Notes under the pieces: model-generated | Databases searched by the model: none | What the model was told of the DNA's origin: nothing | Seen by the model: only the letters and a program-made list of their open reading frames with translations | Source of the DNA: Clostridium sp. UBA4548 | Lineage (GTDB): Bacteria > Bacillota > Clostridia > Clostridiales > Clostridiaceae | NCBI RefSeq assembly: GCF_002387895.1 | Contig: NZ_DGLI01000001.1 | Span: forward strand, 166,772 to 230,771 | Length of the DNA stretch: 64,000 bases | Direction: 5' to 3' | Part shown: positions 43,789 to 51,968 of the stretch, piece after piece | How positions within the stretch are numbered: position 1 is the first letter of the stretch | How the letters are laid out: each line of letters begins with the position of its first letter | Translations under genes and position numbers: made by a program

Positions 43789-44493
43789 CTAAAAAAACTT
43801 ATTAAGAGGAACTAACTTATTATTCTTATAGGCATACATATCTAGTCTTTCAATATCCACAAAGGCTTCCTTATCTATGTATTCTATATGTTCTTTTATA
43901 TAATCAGCTAAAAGACTTGGTGATAAGTTTTCCCTGCTACCACAGGCTATGATTACTTCTAGTACTAGTAGATTTTCACTCTCTGTTATTTTTAATTCTT
44001 TAACTAGAGGTTTAATATCTACTTCTTTTTCCCCACTCTTAGTCTTTTTTATAATATCCCATTGTGGTGTATTTTTAACTTTTTCTAAAACTTTCATAGT
44101 TTCTTTTATGTCGGTAGACTTGAGTCTCATCACATATTCAGCTGCGTCAATAATAGCCATAGCCTGAGGTGCCTTTCCCGTCTCACTCTTTTCCACCTTA
44201 ACCACATCAAGAAACTTAACCCCATTAGGTGCGTTTTCATTTAACTTATCTAGTATAAGCTTTGTATCAACTTCTTCTGTAAAAACTACATCCATGTATT
44301 CTCCCTTAGAATAAACGCCTACTGAAAGAGGTTGTGCAATGGATATGGTCATGTGAGGATTGAAGCCCTTTGAGTATTCAATTGGAAGACCAGCTCTTCT
44401 AATAATCCTTTGTATAGTTCTCATTAAATCTAGGTGAGATATGAACTTTATCTCACTAGCTTTAGTATACTTAACTAAATAACGCACCTTCAA
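43789..44493 (-). CDS. TIGR03936/DUF2344 family protein
   Basis: This 234-residue protein begins MKVRYLVKYTKASEIKFISH and contains FNPHMTISIAQPLSVGVYS, the signature of a family always found next to or fused with the radical SAM TIGR03960 protein. The function is unknown; a tRNA or rRNA modification partner is a guess. The start is a TTG at 44493 inside the end of the upstream gene (23-base overlap), with AAGGGAAG upstream. Confidence 0.88.
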   Translation of the reverse strand: MKVRYLVKYTKASEIKFISHLDLMRTIQRIIRRAGLPIEYSKGFNPHMTISIAQPLSVGVYSKGEYMDVVFTEEVDTKLILDKLNENAPNGVKFLDVVKVEKSETGKAPQAMAIIDAAEYVMRLKSTDIKETMKVLEKVKNTPQWDIIKKTKSGEKEVDIKPLVKELKITESENLLVLEVIIACGSRENLSPSLLADYIKEHIEYIDKEAFVDIERLDMYAYKNNKLVPLNKFF

Positions 44494-46321
44494 AACACTT
44501 CCCTTCTTTAAAGTTTTTATTTATTCCGCAGTTTGTACAGTTGCCTCTGCAATCTGGAGTAACTACAGCATTCTTAGCTCTTTCATTTTCATCAACTAAG
44601 AACTGCTTATTTATACCAATATCTATAAAGTCCCAAGGAAGTATTTCTTCGTAAGCCCTTTCTCTGTATGCATAGAAATCTCCATCTACACTACACTCCT
44701 TAAGAGCTTCTTGCCATAATTCAAAGTTAAAATACTCTGCCCAACCATCAAAGCGAGCCCCCTTCTCAAAGGCTCTAACTAGTACATCACAAAGTCTTCT
44801 GTCACCTCTTGCAAAGATAGCTTCCATATAACTTAATGGAGATTCGTGCCAATTATATACTATTGCTTTACTTTTTATAGAGTTTCTTAGGCTGTATATT
44901 TTTTCTTTAACCTCAGGCATTTTATCCATTGGCGCCCATTGGAAAGGTGTGAATGGCTTTGGAACAAAGATTGAAGTACTTACCGTTACCCTAAGCCCTC
45001 TTTGTCTTACATTTTTAGGTACCATAAAGTATTGGTCCACAACCTTCTCTGCAAGCTCACCAATGCCTAATACGTCCTCCATAGTTTCATAAGGAAGTCC
45101 TATCATGAAGTAAAGCTTAAGAGTAGCCCAACCAGCTTCAAAGGCGCTTTTGCTTGACTTAAGCATATCTTCTTCTGTAACCCCTTTATTTATAATATCT
45201 CTCATTCTTTGACTTCCTGCTTCAGGTGCAAAAGTTAGTCCTGTTTTTCTTACCTTTTGGATTTCTTTAATTAAATCAACTGAGAAAGAGTCAATTCTTA
45301 TTGAAGGTAAGGACACTCCAACCTTCTCTCCCTCATATTTTTCAACTAAGGAAAAAATAAGATTTTGTATATCTGAATAGTCGCAAATACTTAAGGAAGA
45401 TAAAGATACTTCTTCGTATCCTGTTTTGCTTATTAAGCTTTCTACTTGACTTAAAAGTTTATCTGTTTTCTTTTCCCTAACTGGTCTGTATATCATACCC
45501 GCTTGACAGAATCTACAGCCTCTTGTACATCCTCTAAAGGTCTCAAGCACAACTCTATCATGAACTATTTCTGTATATGGAACTATTAGTTTCTCTGGAA
45601 AAATGTTTTCATTAAAGTTACTTATTATTCTCTTTTTAACCTTAGCTGGCACATCTTCAAACTTAGGCTTAAATTCTTCTATTGTACCATCTTCCTTGTA
45701 AGAAACTTCATAAAGACTCGGTACGTAAACTCCTTGTATTCTAACAATGGCTCTTAAGAACTCAGCTTTGGGCTGACCTTTTAATTCCTTGTACTTATCA
45801 AGGATTTCATGGATAACCTCTTCTGCTTCCCCAATTACTACTATATCAGCAATATCATATAGTGGCTCTGGATTGTAACCACAAGGTCCTCCAAGCATTA
45901 CTATAGGATCTTCTTCTCCTCTTTGAGAGGCTCTAAGAGGGACTCCTGCCATATCTAACATATTTAAAATATTTGTATAACTCATTTCGTATTGTAGTGT
46001 AAATCCTAAGAAATTAAACTCTTTTAATGAGTCCTTACTTTCAAGGGTATAAAGTGGTATATTATTTTCTCTTAAAAGCTTTTCCATATCTGGCCAAGGA
46101 GCAAAGCTTCTTTCACAAAAGGTATCTTCTCTTTCATTTAAAGTGTAATATAATATTTTAGTTCCAAGATGAGACATCCCTACCTCATACACATCTGGAA
46201 AACAAAATGCATATCTTATATCTACTTTTTCTTTATCTTTACTATAAGAGTTAAATTCACCACCAATATATCTAGCTGGCTTTTCAACCTTATAAAGAAT
46301 ATCATCGGAAATTTTGTTCAT
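44471..46321 (-). CDS. TIGR03960 family B12-binding radical SAM protein
   Basis: This is a 616-residue radical SAM protein of unknown reaction. The cluster motif is in RGCTRGCRFCQAGMIYRP (Cys-x3-Cys-x2-Cys, about 263-270). The N-terminal part resembles the B12-binding region of other members (VMLGGPCGYNPEPL, IGEAEEVI). A C-terminal Cys-rich tail (CRGNCTNCGI) may bind another metal or cluster. AGGAGG precedes the ATG. It is coupled to the TIGR03936 gene. Confidence 0.92.
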   Translation of the reverse strand: MNKISDDILYKVEKPARYIGGEFNSYSKDKEKVDIRYAFCFPDVYEVGMSHLGTKILYYTLNEREDTFCERSFAPWPDMEKLLRENNIPLYTLESKDSLKEFNFLGFTLQYEMSYTNILNMLDMAGVPLRASQRGEEDPIVMLGGPCGYNPEPLYDIADIVVIGEAEEVIHEILDKYKELKGQPKAEFLRAIVRIQGVYVPSLYEVSYKEDGTIEEFKPKFEDVPAKVKKRIISNFNENIFPEKLIVPYTEIVHDRVVLETFRGCTRGCRFCQAGMIYRPVREKKTDKLLSQVESLISKTGYEEVSLSSLSICDYSDIQNLIFSLVEKYEGEKVGVSLPSIRIDSFSVDLIKEIQKVRKTGLTFAPEAGSQRMRDIINKGVTEEDMLKSSKSAFEAGWATLKLYFMIGLPYETMEDVLGIGELAEKVVDQYFMVPKNVRQRGLRVTVSTSIFVPKPFTPFQWAPMDKMPEVKEKIYSLRNSIKSKAIVYNWHESPLSYMEAIFARGDRRLCDVLVRAFEKGARFDGWAEYFNFELWQEALKECSVDGDFYAYRERAYEEILPWDFIDIGINKQFLVDENERAKNAVVTPDCRGNCTNCGINKNFKEGKCFEGALFS

Positions 46322-46398
46322 TCAAATTCCTCCTTAAGTTAATTCAATTACTTATTTTATCACATAGAGAACCAAATACAAGCCTTTTATGCCTAAGA

Positions 46399-47250
46399 TT
46401 ACCTGGACTCTCTTTCATTGACCAATTCTTCTAGGGTTATATTACCTAGAAATTTTATGGCATTTAAAACTTCTTCTTCATATAGTATATCCATTACATT
46501 CATATCTTCATCAAGGATAGTAAAAACATTATACTTATTTTTATCTACTAACTCTAAAACCTGTAATAGGGATAACTTATAGTATACAGAAACACTTTTG
46601 TTTTCTATATATCCACGTTTGGTAAGCTTTTCCTTCTTTTTAATAATATAGCCCATAATTATATATGCTATCCTCCTTTTTTCCCTATAAGAAATAACTA
46701 AAATAAAAATAGCTATCAAGAGTAAGTTTAAATTAGGTATACCCATGAACAAAGATGTAAAGAAACCAAGAAGAAAAATATACCCTATGCCTATACTTAT
46801 CCTTAATGCTATTTCGTTTGCTTTTTTATATATTAACCTAGTAGCAAATATATCCTTTAGAATTCTTCCCCCATCCAGTGGATATGCAGGAATTAAATTA
46901 AATACTCCTAAAACTAAGTTGTAATTAACTATCTGAACTAGGAGGTTACTATTATAAAAACAATTTATTATACCGCCTATTAGAGCAATACAAAAATTAC
47001 CTAGTGGTCCACTTATGGATATTATTAAATCTTCCTTAGGTGTAGCTTCTTCTAAGTCCCGTAATTTAAGTACTGCTCCTATAGGTAAAATCTCCACTGA
47101 AAATCCTGAAAACCCTAGAACTCGTGCTGTAATTAGATGTATAATCTCGTGAGTTAAAATTATAATAAACCCTACTATCATTTCTGACTTAAATCCAATA
47201 ACTAAGATAAGGGCTATATAAGGTATTAAGTATTTACTAATTCTAAGCAA
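46399..47250 (-). CDS. site-2 protease family protein, SpoIVFB-like
   Basis: This is an intramembrane zinc metalloprotease (M50B), 283 residues with several membrane helices. The zinc motif is His34-Glu35-x2-His38 (THEIIH) and the third ligand lies in PAYPLDGGRIL. Bacillus SpoIVFB activates pro-sigma-K. The C-terminal part after about 205 is soluble and may be a CBS-like regulatory region. The start is TTG 47250 with GGAGG at 6 bases. The adjacent SpoIVFA-like gene supports the assignment. Confidence 0.88.
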   Translation of the reverse strand: MLRISKYLIPYIALILVIGFKSEMIVGFIIILTHEIIHLITARVLGFSGFSVEILPIGAVLKLRDLEEATPKEDLIISISGPLGNFCIALIGGIINCFYNSNLLVQIVNYNLVLGVFNLIPAYPLDGGRILKDIFATRLIYKKANEIALRISIGIGYIFLLGFFTSLFMGIPNLNLLLIAIFILVISYREKRRIAYIIMGYIIKKKEKLTKRGYIENKSVSVYYKLSLLQVLELVDKNKYNVFTILDEDMNVMDILYEEEVLNAIKFLGNITLEELVNERESR

Positions 47251-47303
47251 TTGTTTCCTCCTAATTTAGTACTGTATAGTAAATAACTTCACTGCCACAA
47301 TTG

Positions 47304-48110
47304 TTACACTTCAAAATAATCCATAACATTTTGTCTCTCACCCATGTATAATAATTCAAAATAAAAAGTTTCAAAGTTTGGAACTTGTGGTTTTATCATC
47401 CCAATAGTATCTCCCTTATTAACTTCATCCCCTACCTTAACTGTTATTTCACTGAGATTATTATACTTTGTTTCTATACCTTTTCCGTGATCTATAGTAA
47501 TATAATTTCCTAAAGAATCATCCTTGCCTATTTTCTTTACCCTCCCATTTTGGCATGAATTAATTGTACTTTCCTTGTCTAACTTCACCCACATCATGTT
47601 GTCCTTATTAATTCCCTTAGCTAATAGAGAACTCTCATTATTAGTCTTCATATTACTCATAGATACTGGAAGTGCATAATCATTTTTAACTTCATCCTGC
47701 AATGTTAGTCCACCAGTTATTGAACTTTTTATTTTTTCAATTAACATAATACTTTTCCCTTCAATTTCCCCTAGATTAAACCCTTTGATCTTGTCTAAAA
47801 TCAAAGCATAATTGTAGTTTTCATTTATGATTTTTTTACTCACATCGTAAAATTGCCTAGTATAGGAGTTTTCAAAAGTTTTGCACCCTAAAAAAACAAT
47901 CATAAAAACTAATACCACTCCTAACTGCATTATAAATTTATTAGTAAAATTTTTAAAATATCCTGTTGAGCCCCCTTGCTTATAATTTCCACCACTATAT
48001 TTATATGCGGTTGTATTGCTTGGACCTGTTTTTCTCTTCATAAGTTGTTTTGAACCTTTCTTCCCTACAGATGCATAGTATCTTTGATAATAATCATTAT
48101 AGTTACCCAT
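47304..48110 (-). CDS. M23-domain membrane protein, SpoIVFA-like
   Basis: A protein of about 268 residues with a Tyr/Lys-rich N-terminus, one membrane helix (about 62-78) and a C-terminal LytM/M23 fold (about 175-268). The fold has NYITIDHGKGIETKYNNLSEI, where a true M23 peptidase has HGxGxxTxYxHL. The second His of that block is replaced by Asn, so it is probably not a peptidase. Its place beside the SpoIVFB-like gene fits a SpoIVFA-type partner. ATG 48110 behind AGGTG is preferred over GTG 48119. Confidence 0.85.
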   Translation of the reverse strand: MGNYNDYYQRYYASVGKKGSKQLMKRKTGPSNTTAYKYSGGNYKQGGSTGYFKNFTNKFIMQLGVVLVFMIVFLGCKTFENSYTRQFYDVSKKIINENYNYALILDKIKGFNLGEIEGKSIMLIEKIKSSITGGLTLQDEVKNDYALPVSMSNMKTNNESSLLAKGINKDNMMWVKLDKESTINSCQNGRVKKIGKDDSLGNYITIDHGKGIETKYNNLSEITVKVGDEVNKGDTIGMIKPQVPNFETFYFELLYMGERQNVMDYFEV

Positions 48111-48194
48111 GTTTTTCACCTACATTAATTAGATTTTCATTAATAAATATATTACATAGGTTGAGATTTATGATTGAAACCTATAAAAACATAA

Positions 48195-48238
48195 AAAAAT
48201 AAGCTAGCAAGAACAATTATTCTTACTAGCTTATTTTT
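48195..48238 (-). terminator. terminator after mgsA
   Basis: A 19-bp stem with one mismatch (AAAAATAAGCTAG-x-AAGAA and complement, loop 6) is followed on the minus strand by TTTTTTTATG. Confidence 0.92.
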
Positions 48239-48273
48239 ATTAGCGACCTATTTATTGAGTCTTTAAAAAATTT

Positions 48274-48642
48274 TTATCTACTTTTTAATGCTTTCATTAA
48301 AACTTCTGCAGTACCCAAATTAGTAGCTAGAGGTATGCAATGAACATCACAGAGTCTTATTAAGGCTGTGACATCCGGCTCATGGGGTTGTGCAGTTAGA
48401 GGGTCTCTTAAGAATACTATAAGATCCATTTCTCCCTGTGCAAGTCTTGCTCCAATTTGTTGGTCACCACCTAATGGGCCTGATAAGAATCTACTTACAG
48501 TTAACCCTACAAATTCACTTATAAGTTTTCCAGTAGTACCTGTAGCATATAATTCATGCTCCACTAAAACATCTCTATATCTTTTAGCAAAGTCAATCAT
48601 ATCATCCTTCTTTTTGTCATGAGCAATTAATGCTATTCTCAT
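48274..48642 (-). CDS. mgsA: methylglyoxal synthase
   Basis: MgsA converts dihydroxyacetone phosphate to methylglyoxal and phosphate, a bypass under phosphate stress. In 122 residues, ALIAHDKKKDDM is the N-terminal signature, TGTTGKLI and SGPLGGDQQIGARL bind phosphate, and the catalytic Asp is in FLRDPL. GGAGG precedes the ATG. It follows rodA. Confidence 0.96.
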   Translation of the reverse strand: MRIALIAHDKKKDDMIDFAKRYRDVLVEHELYATGTTGKLISEFVGLTVSRFLSGPLGGDQQIGARLAQGEMDLIVFLRDPLTAQPHEPDVTALIRLCDVHCIPLATNLGTAEVLMKALKSR

Positions 48643-48779
48643 AATAATCCTCCTTAAATAATAAAAAACTTCATTTAGTTCAATGGCTTTGAAAGGAGCC
48701 TCAACTCCCTCTAGTATTTATTTTCTAGTAAAATACCCCTGCCTAAAGAGTACAGCAGTATTACCCTACTAAAATATCA

Positions 48780-49877
48780 TTAAAAGTTAATTTTATTTCT
48801 TCTCATTCCTACATTTAATGCCAGAGCTAAGGAAATAAAGTTAGTAAGCATAGAACTTCCTCCATAACTTACAAAAGGTAGTGTAATCCCTGTAATTGGC
48901 ATTATTCCAATGGTCATTCCCATGTTTTGAATAATAGAAAACAATAAAGATGCTGCAACACCAGTACATATAATACTTCCACTTAAATCCTTAGAAGTTT
49001 TTGCAATACTTATAAGTTTATAAAGCAATATTCCATAAAGTGTCAAAAGAATTATTGCACCAATAAATCCCCACTCTTCATTTATAACTGCAAAAATAAA
49101 ATCAGTATGATTTTCTGGAATAAATTTATACTGTCTTCCATTAGAATAACCTAATCCAAAAATTCCTCCAGAACCAATAGCAATTCTTGATTGTAGCAAC
49201 TGAAAACCGTAGGTTAACTCAAATTTTTCTGGAGTCATAAAGGATAGTAATCTACCCTTCCAATACGGTGGCATAAGGGGAGAATTCCAAAGACCCACTA
49301 TGACAACAAAAACTGCTGATAGTCCCCCCATAATTATTTTCCAATCAAGATTGGCTACAATTACAATTCCTAGTACGATAAAAAAGGATACCATAGTTAA
49401 TCCCATATCCGGTTGTATTACAATTAAAATCATTGGTATAGCTGCATACATTAGCACCTTAGCAAGATTTTTAATATTGTTAATATTACCTTCCATATCT
49501 TGAATTATCTTAGCAAGCATTAATATCATAGCAATTTTAGCAAATTCCCCTGGTTGTATAGCTCTTTTACCTATTTGAATCCAAGCATTTGCACCATTAA
49601 CAGATTTACTAAAAATATCATTAAATAGCAATAATCCTACTGCAAACCAATAAATTATTGGTGCATAATTCAATATCTGAATATAATCCACATAGATAAT
49701 AAAGTATGTTGCAACAAGTCCTATAATAAGCCAGAAAAATTGAAGTCTTGCATAACTGAATCCTCCTGAGCTGTATATGTTAACTATGCTAAATAGTACT
49801 ATGGCACATATTATGCCAATGATACTGAAATCTATATGCTTAATTAATTTATCATTTATCTTAAAATATTTTATCAT
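48780..49877 (-). CDS. rodA: peptidoglycan polymerase RodA (SEDS family)
   Basis: RodA is the SEDS glycosyltransferase for side-wall synthesis and works with class B PBP2 (encoded at 51969-54944). Its 365 residues show about 10 membrane helices; FGLGYSNGRQYKFIPENHTDFIFAVI and GITLPFVSYGGSSM are family signatures, the latter with the conserved C-terminal block. GGAGGG precedes the ATG. It is downstream of the min genes in the mre-min cell-shape cluster. Confidence 0.95.
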   Translation of the reverse strand: MIKYFKINDKLIKHIDFSIIGIICAIVLFSIVNIYSSGGFSYARLQFFWLIIGLVATYFIIYVDYIQILNYAPIIYWFAVGLLLFNDIFSKSVNGANAWIQIGKRAIQPGEFAKIAMILMLAKIIQDMEGNINNIKNLAKVLMYAAIPMILIVIQPDMGLTMVSFFIVLGIVIVANLDWKIIMGGLSAVFVVIVGLWNSPLMPPYWKGRLLSFMTPEKFELTYGFQLLQSRIAIGSGGIFGLGYSNGRQYKFIPENHTDFIFAVINEEWGFIGAIILLTLYGILLYKLISIAKTSKDLSGSIICTGVAASLLFSIIQNMGMTIGIMPITGITLPFVSYGGSSMLTNFISLALALNVGMRRNKINF

Positions 49878-49956
49878 CTCAATCCCTCCAACATAATTAT
49901 GATTATATCACAATAAGAAAAAAAATAAAGCTATGTTTACCCATAGCTTTACCATT

Positions 49957-50223
49957 TTATCTTCCTTTTACTTTTTTTATTGGAATACTGGCAATTAATG
50001 CAGGAGAATGACCTTCCATTTCTTCTGCTCTTGTTAGTCTAACTTCAACTTCCCCATCATCTATTTCTGCATAATTGGAAATAACTTTTAGCAAATCGCC
50101 CTTAATCATCTCTAAAAAGTCAGGTGAAAAGTCTGCTCTGTCATGTATAAGTATTAATTTTAATCTATCCGTTGCAATGTCCTTGGATGCTATTTTATTT
50201 GAAAAAAGCTTAAAAATATCCAT
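49957..50223 (-). CDS. minE: cell division topological specificity factor MinE
   Basis: MinE stimulates MinD ATPase and drives pole-to-pole oscillation. It has 88 residues: an N-terminal membrane/MinD-binding helix, then TDRLKLILIHDRADFSPDFL and a C-terminal dimerisation domain. MinE occurs in Clostridia but not in Bacillus, which uses DivIVA/MinJ. It lies 9 bases downstream of minD. Confidence 0.95.
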   Translation of the reverse strand: MDIFKLFSNKIASKDIATDRLKLILIHDRADFSPDFLEMIKGDLLKVISNYAEIDDGEVEVRLTRAEEMEGHSPALIASIPIKKVKGR

Positions 50224-50232
50224 GATTTCCTC

Positions 50233-51036
50233 CTATTTTCCCCCAAATAATTTTTTAATAGCTGCAAAAAAACCATTCTGTGAATTCGTTGTATCTAAAT
50301 TAAGAAATGGTACCTCTTCACCTACTATTCTTTTTGCAATATTCTTGAAAGCCTGTCCAGCTAATGCGCTAGTATCTAATACAATTGGTTCTCCTTTATT
50401 AGTAGATACTGTTACTTTTCTATCATCAGGAACTACACCTATAACTTTAATTGCTAAACACTCTCTAATATCTTCTATGTTAAGCATATCACCATTCTTA
50501 GTCATTTCAAAATTAATTCTATTTACAATTAACTCTTGCCTATCTACGCCCTTAGCATCTAATTTCCCAATTACTCTATCTGCATCCCTCACTGATGTTA
50601 TTTCTGGGTTAACTACAACTATAGACCAATCAGCTCCAATTACAGCGTTTTCAAAGCCTTGCTCTATACCTGCAGGACAGTCAATAATTACATAATCAAA
50701 GTCACTTTTCAGTTCATTTACTATCTTTAACATACCATTGATATCTACATCATTTTTATCTCTTGTTTGGGCTGTTGGTAATAAGAATAAGTTGTTAAAT
50801 CTCTTATCTTTAATTAGTGCTTGTTTTAATCTACATCTTCCTTCTATTACATCCAAAAGAGTAAATACTACTCTATTCTCTAGTCCCATAAGTACGTCTA
50901 AATTTCTTAATCCTGTATCTCCATCTATAACAACTACCTTCTTATCCATTGCTGCAAGCGCAGTTCCAATATTTGCAGTAGTAGTAGTTTTTCCAACTCC
51001 ACCTTTTCCAGATGTTATAACTATAGCTTCTCCCAT
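50233..51036 (-). CDS. minD: septum site-determining ATPase MinD
   Basis: MinD is a membrane-associated ParA-type ATPase that recruits MinC. Its 267 residues contain the deviant Walker A GKGGVGKTTTTANIG (about 10-24), DGDTGLRNLDVLMGLE and YVIIDCPAGIEQG (Walker B). A C-terminal amphipathic targeting helix, AIKKLFGGK, is visible. The order minC-minD-minE is kept. Confidence 0.97.
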   Translation of the reverse strand: MGEAIVITSGKGGVGKTTTTANIGTALAAMDKKVVVIDGDTGLRNLDVLMGLENRVVFTLLDVIEGRCRLKQALIKDKRFNNLFLLPTAQTRDKNDVDINGMLKIVNELKSDFDYVIIDCPAGIEQGFENAVIGADWSIVVVNPEITSVRDADRVIGKLDAKGVDRQELIVNRINFEMTKNGDMLNIEDIRECLAIKVIGVVPDDRKVTVSTNKGEPIVLDTSALAGQAFKNIAKRIVGEEVPFLNLDTTNSQNGFFAAIKKLFGGK

Positions 51037-51050
51037 TTAATACTCCTCCA

Positions 51051-51683
51051 TTAAATATATTTATTAACTAAATAAGGTTCAACAATTATATTTCCATTCT
51101 TAATTCTTGCAAGTTCAGGATATTGCGGTCTAGTATTATCCTCAGGTGATCTTGTTATTATATTAGCTATTTGAAGAATCTGAGGTTGCAAAGAAAAACC
51201 TGCAACAAAGGCCTTTTCATTACCATTACTCCCTGCATGAATAGCCCCCTTAATACTTCCTAACACAATAATATTTCCTGCGGCATAAACTTCTGCACCA
51301 GGATTTATATCTCCTATTACAACTAAATTCCCTGAGTACTCGTATCTCTGTCCACTTCTAATAGTCTTTCTTACAAATTTTGTTCTACCTTCGCTTACTC
51401 CATTGAAAAATTTATTTATTCTCTCTCCAGAATCTTGATATATGCAATCTTTTATTCCAAAATCATCGAAAAGAATTTCCTTAATCCTAATTTGATCTCG
51501 TTCATCAATTTGCTTCATATCCGTAGTAATATTTAGAGTAGCTCCTTTATAGAACCTTTTTGCAGGAGACAACTTTTTTACAAGAGCATTAATTACTTCC
51601 TCAGTATTCTTAAATCTATTAGCATCAATTACTATATTTAAACCTTCCTTATTTCCTTTAAACACTATTTTATTATCTTGCAT
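51051..51683 (-). CDS. minC: septum site-determining protein MinC
   Basis: MinC inhibits FtsZ assembly away from midcell. In 210 residues, an N-terminal FtsZ-binding domain (about 1-95) and a C-terminal beta-helix with YSGNLVVIGDINPGAEVYAAGNI (about 115-200) that binds MinD. The frame extends to 51698, but ATG 51683 behind GGAGG is the better start. Confidence 0.95.
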   Translation of the reverse strand: MQDNKIVFKGNKEGLNIVIDANRFKNTEEVINALVKKLSPAKRFYKGATLNITTDMKQIDERDQIRIKEILFDDFGIKDCIYQDSGERINKFFNGVSEGRTKFVRKTIRSGQRYEYSGNLVVIGDINPGAEVYAAGNIIVLGSIKGAIHAGSNGNEKAFVAGFSLQPQILQIANIITRSPEDNTRPQYPELARIKNGNIIVEPYLVNKYI

Positions 51684-51887
51684 ATGTACCCTCCACATAC
51701 TGAGATACTTTTACTATTTCAACGCACGTTATTAAAATCCTTCTAATTATTACAGAAAAATCAATATTATTTAAAAATATCATACTATTACTATAATTCT
51801 CGTAGTAAATCATTAAATAATTAGCCTTTTTTCCCATTACACTGAATTAATTTTAAAAAAGTAATTTTCTTTTCATGAAAATAGAAA

Positions 51888-51932
51888 AATAACAAGTTTA
51901 ATTATTCTAAGTAGAAAATTAAACTTGTTATT
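51888..51932 (-). terminator. terminator between PBP2 and minC
   Basis: A 16-bp perfect stem AATAACAAGTTTAATT with its complement (loop 13) is followed on the minus strand by TTTCTATTTTC. It lies 36 bases after the PBP2 stop, so minCDE probably needs its own promoter. Confidence 0.82.
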
Positions 51933-51968
51933 AAAAATTTGTTATTCTAGTTTTTCTTAATATAAAAA

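Noticed and set aside
50075..50695. Plus-strand open frame antisense to minD/minE
   Set aside because: It spans two well-supported genes on the other strand and has no Shine-Dalgarno.
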